A DNA stretch of 49,212 bases from Piscinibacter sp. Lineage in GTDB: Bacteria; Pseudomonadota; Gammaproteobacteria; Burkholderiales; Burkholderiaceae_C. Positions 45,318-49,212 of this stretch are shown piece after piece. The position numbers and the translations under genes are program-made. The notes beneath the pieces were generated by a model, which did not search any database, was not told the DNA's origin, and saw only the letters and a program-made list of their open reading frames with translations. The number at the start of each line of letters is the position of its first letter. The stretch's first letter is position 1. The stretch is taken from contig JAHBZL010000039.1 in the NCBI GenBank assembly GCA_019635485.1, positions 1 to 49,212 of the forward strand. Reading direction: 5' to 3'.

Positions 45318-46315
45318 GCGGCGCGGCGCCACTGCTCCGGCGTCTGCCCGGTCCACTGGCGGAACGCGCGTGCGAAGCTCTTCGCGTTGCGGAAGCCGGA
45401 CAGCGCGGCCACCTGCTTGACCGGCCGCTCGCTGCGCGCCAGCAGCGCCAGCGCGGCGTCGCGCCGCACCTCGTCCTTCAGCGCCTGGAGCGAACTGCCT
45501 TCGTCGTGCAGCTGGCGATGCAGCGTGCGCACCGAGACGTGCAGCGCCTCGGCGAGCACGGCCGCGTTGGCGGCGCCGGCGCGCAGCTGCTCGCGCACGC
45601 GCTGCGCCAGCAGCCGGTCGCGCCGGTAGGGGCGCACCGTCAGCGGCAGAGCGCGCTGCAGCATCGTGCGCAGCGCCGGCTCGTCGCGGCGCAGCGGCAG
45701 CGCCAGGTAGGCGGCGTCGAACACCAGGCCGGCACGCGCCGCGCCGAAGCGCACCGGGCCCGGGAACATCGCCGGGTACGCGTCGGCATGAGGCGGCGCC
45801 GCGAACGGGAAGGCCGCCTCGCGCAGCGGGATGCGCGAATCGATCGCCCAGCAGGCGAAGCCGTGCACGGAGCGCAGCAGCGTGACCAGCGCGATCTCGC
45901 GGAACTCGCCGAGCGGTACCGCCTCGGCGATGGCCAGCGTCGCGGCCGGGCCGTCCGTCGACAGCGACAGCCGCACGTCCTCGACCAGCAGCCGGTGGTG
46001 GCGGCACCAGCGCTTCAGCGCGACGCCGAGATCCGGCGCGCCGATCGACGCGCGGCACAGCATGCCGTAGCTGCCCCAGGGCAGGCGGCGCGAGAACCAG
46101 CCGAGCGCCTCGTCGTCGAGCTCCTGCATCGCGCGGGCGGAGACGGTCTCCATCTGCAGCGCATCGATGCGCGCGTCCGGCCGTCGCAGCTGGGCCGGCG
46201 TGATCCGCGCCTCGCGCAGCGCCTCCGCGGGGTCCTGGCCGTATTTGCGGTAGGCCGCCACCATCGCGCGCACGAACGCCATGGGTGTGAGCGCGGGCAG
46301 CGGGCGGTTCGGCAT
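45305..46315 (-). CDS. AraC-family transcriptional regulator
   Basis: 336 residues. The N-terminal about 200 residues fit the Arabinose_bd-type (OruR/ArgR-like) ligand domain ([20 protein letters not shown]). The C-terminal AraC double helix-turn-helix (about 230-330) has [20 protein letters not shown] and [20 protein letters not shown]. It is divergent from the carboxylase-subunit gene at 46449 across 133 bases, so it probably controls that operon. The effector is unknown. Confidence 0.92.
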   Translation of the reverse strand: MPNRPLPALTPMAFVRAMVAAYRKYGQDPAEALREARITPAQLRRPDARIDALQMETVSARAMQELDDEALGWFSRRLPWGSYGMLCRASIGAPDLGVALKRWCRHHRLLVEDVRLSLSTDGPAATLAIAEAVPLGEFREIALVTLLRSVHGFACWAIDSRIPLREAAFPFAAPPHADAYPAMFPGPVRFGAARAGLVFDAAYLALPLRRDEPALRTMLQRALPLTVRPYRRDRLLAQRVREQLRAGAANAAVLAEALHVSVRTLHRQLHDEGSSLQALKDEVRRDAALALLARSERPVKQVAALSGFRNAKSFARAFRQWTGQTPEQWRRAAQAP

Positions 46316-46448
46316 GGCGCAGTCTCGCCGGTCATGGCACGATTTGCAACCTCACTGGCGCCCACGCCGCCCGCCGCGCGCCTATGCTGCCCCCTCGTGC
46401 GCGCCCCGATGGCGCGGCGCGCGCGCTTCGCCCACACTCGATCGCACC

Positions 46449-48071
46449 ATGCCCGTCATCGCCTCCCAGCTCAACCCGCGCGCCGAGGACTTCAAGGCCA
46501 ACGCCGCGGCCATGCGTTCCCTGGTCGACGACCTGAACTCGCGGCTCGCGCAGATCGCCCAGGGCGGTGGCGAGGCCGCGCGCGCCAAGCACACGGGGCG
46601 CGGCAAGCTGCTGCCGCGCGAGCGCGTCGAGATGCTGCTCGACCCGGACACGCCCTTCCTCGAGATCGCGCCGCTGGCCGCGCTCGGCATGTACAAGGAG
46701 AAGGGCGGGCAGGATGCGGCGCCGGGCGCCGGCATGATCGCCGGCATCGGCCGCGTGGCCGGTGTCGAGTGCCTGATCGTCTGCAACGACGCGACGGTCA
46801 AGGGCGGCACCTACTTCCCGATGACGGTCAAGAAGCACCTGCGCGCGCAGGAGATCGCGCAGCAGAACCGCCTGCCCTGCATCTACCTGGTCGACTCCGG
46901 CGGCGCCAACTTGCCGAACCAGGACGACGTGTTCCCCGACCGCGAGCACTTCGGCCGCATCTTCTTCAACCAGGCCAACATGAGCGCCCAGGGCATTCCG
47001 CAGATCGCGGTGGTGATGGGCTCGTGCACCGCGGGCGGCGCCTACGTGCCGGCGATGAGCGACGAGTCGATCATCGTGAAGAACCAGGGCACGATCTTCC
47101 TCGGCGGCCCGCCGCTGGTGAAGGCGGCGATCGGCGAGGTGGTCAGCGCCGAGGACCTGGGCGGCGGCGACGTGCACACGCGCCTGTCGGGCGTCGCGGA
47201 CCACCTGGCGCAGGACGACACCCATGCGCTCGCGCTGGCGCGCCGCGCGGTGGCGAACTTGAACTGGCGCAAGCCGCAGCCGATGCGGCTGGTGCCCCCC
47301 CGGCCGCCGGCCTTCGACCCCGGCGAGCTGCACGGCGTGATCCCGACCGACCCCCGCAAGCCCTACGACGTGCGCGAGATCATCGCGCGCATCGTCGACG
47401 CCAGCGAGTTCGACGAGTTCAAGGCGCGCTACGGCACCACGCTGGTGACCGGCTTTGCGCACATCGAAGGCATGCCGGTGGGCATCGTCGCCAACAACGG
47501 CGTGCTGTTCAGCGAGAGCGCGATGAAAGGGGCGCACTTCATCGAGCTGTGCGCGCAGCGCAAGGTGCCGCTCGTCTTCCTGCAGAACATCACCGGCTTC
47601 ATGGTCGGCCGCAAGTACGAGAGCGAAGGCATCGCCAAGCACGGCGCGAAGATGGTCACCGCCGTCTCAACCGCCAACGTGCCCAAGTTCACGGTGATCA
47701 TCGGCGGCAGCTTCGGCGCCGGCAACTACGGCATGTGCGGCCGCGCCTTTGCGCCGCGCTTCCTGTGGATGTGGCCGAACGCGCGCATCTCGGTGATGGG
47801 CGGCGAGCAGGCCGCCAGCGTGCTCGCCACCGTGCGGCGCGACGGCATCGAGGCCAAGGGCGGCAGCTGGTCGGCCGACGAGGAGGCGGCGTTCAAGAAG
47901 CCGATCCTCGAGCAGTTCGAGCACCAGGCGCACCCGTACTACGCCAGTGCGCGGCTGTGGGACGACGGCGTGATCGACCCGGCCGACACGCGCCGCGTGC
48001 TGGCGCTCGGCCTCAGCGCCAGCCTGAACGCGCCGATCCCGGACGCGAAGTTCGGCGTGTTCCGCATGTGA
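46449..48071 (+). CDS. liuB: Methylcrotonyl-CoA carboxylase-type carboxyltransferase (beta) subunit
   Basis: 540 residues, the usual size for the beta subunit. It transfers CO2 from biotin to 3-methylcrotonyl-CoA in leucine breakdown. Blocks: [58 protein letters not shown] and [20 protein letters not shown]. The start [10 protein letters not shown] is common in the family. The biotin-bearing alpha subunit is not in the window. A geranyl-CoA carboxylase (AtuC) is an alternative: the two subfamilies are close. The promoter region holds no LiuR-type palindrome. Confidence 0.88.
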   Translation: MPVIASQLNPRAEDFKANAAAMRSLVDDLNSRLAQIAQGGGEAARAKHTGRGKLLPRERVEMLLDPDTPFLEIAPLAALGMYKEKGGQDAAPGAGMIAGIGRVAGVECLIVCNDATVKGGTYFPMTVKKHLRAQEIAQQNRLPCIYLVDSGGANLPNQDDVFPDREHFGRIFFNQANMSAQGIPQIAVVMGSCTAGGAYVPAMSDESIIVKNQGTIFLGGPPLVKAAIGEVVSAEDLGGGDVHTRLSGVADHLAQDDTHALALARRAVANLNWRKPQPMRLVPPRPPAFDPGELHGVIPTDPRKPYDVREIIARIVDASEFDEFKARYGTTLVTGFAHIEGMPVGIVANNGVLFSESAMKGAHFIELCAQRKVPLVFLQNITGFMVGRKYESEGIAKHGAKMVTAVSTANVPKFTVIIGGSFGAGNYGMCGRAFAPRFLWMWPNARISVMGGEQAASVLATVRRDGIEAKGGSWSADEEAAFKKPILEQFEHQAHPYYASARLWDDGVIDPADTRRVLALGLSASLNAPIPDAKFGVFRM

Positions 48072-48083
48072 CGCGCGCGGCCA

Positions 48084-49212
48084 TGGACAACGTCTACCTC
48101 ACGCCCGAACACGAGCTGCTGCGCGATCAGGTGGCGCGCTTCCTCGCGCGCGAGGTCGAGCCGCACGGCGAGCGCTGGGAACGCGAGGGCTGCGTGCCGC
48201 GCGAGGTGCTGCGCCGGATGGGCGATGCCGGGCTGTTCGGGCTGATGTTTTCGTCGCGCTTCGGCGGTGCCGAGGCCGATGCGCTGACCAATCTGGTGTT
48301 CGCCGAGGCGCTCTCGCAGTCGACCTTCGCCGGCTTCGTGATCACCGTGCTCGTGCACACCGACATGGCGAGCCCGCACCTGCACCATGCCGGCAGCGAG
48401 GCGCAGCTCGCGCGCTGGATGCCGGGCGTGACCTCGGGGCGCGTCATCACCGCGGTGGCGATCACCGAGCCGGGCGCAGGCTCGGACGTCGCCGGCCTGC
48501 AGACCCGCGCACGCCGCGACGGCGACAGCTGGGTGCTGGACGGCAGCAAGCTCTTCATCACCAACGGCGTGCACGCCGACCTGGTTTTCGTCGCCGCGCG
48601 CACCGGTCCCGGCCGGCACGACATCTCGATGTTCATCGTCGAGAAGGGCACGCCCGGCTTCACGGTCGGGCGCCAGCTCGAGAAGACCGGCTGGCTGTCG
48701 TCGGACACCGCCGAGCTGGTGTTCGACGGCTGCCGCATTCCGGCGGAGAACCTGCTCGGCGTCGAGCACCAGGGCTTCCGGTCGGTGATGAAGAACTTCC
48801 AGACCGAGCGCATCGCGCTGGCCGCGATGGCGGTGGGGCACTGCACGCAGGCGCTCGCGCTGACGCTCGCGCATGTGCGCGACCGCCGCGCGTTTGGCGC
48901 GACGCTGTTCGACAAGCAGGTGGTGCGGCAGCGCCTGGCGATGCTGGACGCGAAGGTGCGCGCCGCGCGCCAGTACCTGTACCACTGCGGCTGGCTGGTC
49001 ACGCAGGGACGCGATGTCGTGCAGGACGTCTCGCTGCTGAAGGCGCTCACCGGCGAGCTGGTCAACGAGGTCGTGCAGGCCTGCCAGCAGTTCCACGGCG
49101 GCATGGGCTACATGCGCGGCACGGCGATCGAGCGCCTGTGGCGCGACGCGCGCATCCTCGCGATCGGCGGCGGCGCCAGCGAGGTGATGCTCGACGAGGC
49201 CGCGAAGCGGTA
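48084..49212 (+). CDS. Acyl-CoA dehydrogenase (cut by the window end)
   Basis: At least 376 residues; the frame is open to the last base, so probably only a few residues are missing. It begins 12 bases after liu[16 protein letters not shown] and LFITNGVHADL are flavin-contact blocks. The common C-terminal catalytic Glu is absent (AIGGGASEVM), while Glu242 in NFQTERIALA lines up with the alternative base used by isovaleryl- and long-chain acyl-CoA dehydrogenases. A branched substrate such as isovaleryl- or citronellyl-CoA is likely. Confidence 0.9.

Noticed and set aside
1-49212. Search for CRISPR arrays, insertion sequences, prophage genes, tRNA and rRNA.
   Set aside because: None could be recognised by reading; only the two intergenic double-hairpin repeats were found.

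Overview
The window is about 49 kb of very GC-rich (roughly 70%), densely packed chromosome. Gene order and protein types point to a betaproteobacterium of the order Burkholderiales, probably near Rubrivivax, Leptothrix and relatives. The evidence is: dksA next to hslVU; corC-lnt-glyQ-glyS-gmhB-plsC in a row; a type III pantothenate kinase; AceK; a fused isobutyryl-CoA mutase; and intergenic double-hairpin repeats of a kind seen in Comamonadaceae-like genomes. I see no prophage, insertion sequence, CRISPR array, rRNA or tRNA. Base composition and codon use look uniform, so this reads as core chromosome with a metabolic accessory flavour.

Layout. 1-3.6 kb: a BON-domain lipoprotein, then a GST plus flavin-binding protein pair divergent from a LysR regulator. 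3.6-7.9 kb (minus strand): a PPK2 kinase followed by the fused isobutyryl-CoA mutase IcmF, behind a perfect 18-bp palindrome. 8-9.4 kb: an unknown protein and coaX. 9.5-15.1 kb (minus strand): hslV-hslU, a STAS-domain protein, dksA and a CobW-type GTPase. 15.3-23.1 kb: corC, lnt, glyQ, glyS, gmhB, plsC and a YgjP-like metallopeptidase, most of them overlapping or closely spaced. 23.1-28.3 kb: a four-gene PotABCD-type importer plus a polysaccharide-deacetylase/PuuE-like protein, preceded by what looks like an NtrC site and a sigma-54 promoter.

28.4-32.7 kb: a DUF456 membrane protein, a metallo-beta-lactamase-fold hydrolase divergent from a LiuR-like MerR regulator, a His/Met-rich lipoprotein, and a thioesterase plus isovaleryl-CoA dehydrogenase pair. 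32.8-36.9 kb: a branched-chain-amino-acid-type binding protein, a beta carbonic anhydrase, aceK and a small membrane-anchored unknown. 37-40 kb: thiolase, SDR and acyl-CoA dehydrogenase. 40-43 kb: trkA-trkH. 43-46.3 kb: a CbiM-like membrane protein, a DsbA-fold isomerase, a rhodanese, a DinB protein and an AraC regulator. 46.4 kb to the end: methylcrotonyl-CoA-carboxylase-type beta subunit and an acyl-CoA dehydrogenase cut by the window edge.

How it fits together. Much of the window deals with branched or short acyl-CoAs (leucine/valine degradation and related routes). The same palindrome, TTGACGTNNACGTCAA, occurs in front of PPK2-icmF, in the liuR/hydrolase divergent promoter, and, as two overlapping copies, at the start site of the thioesterase-ivd operon. 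This suggests a LiuR regulon that includes IcmF and a polyphosphate kinase. The second strong regulatory signal is the NtrC/sigma-54 arrangement before the importer, which suggests that its substrate is a nitrogen source.
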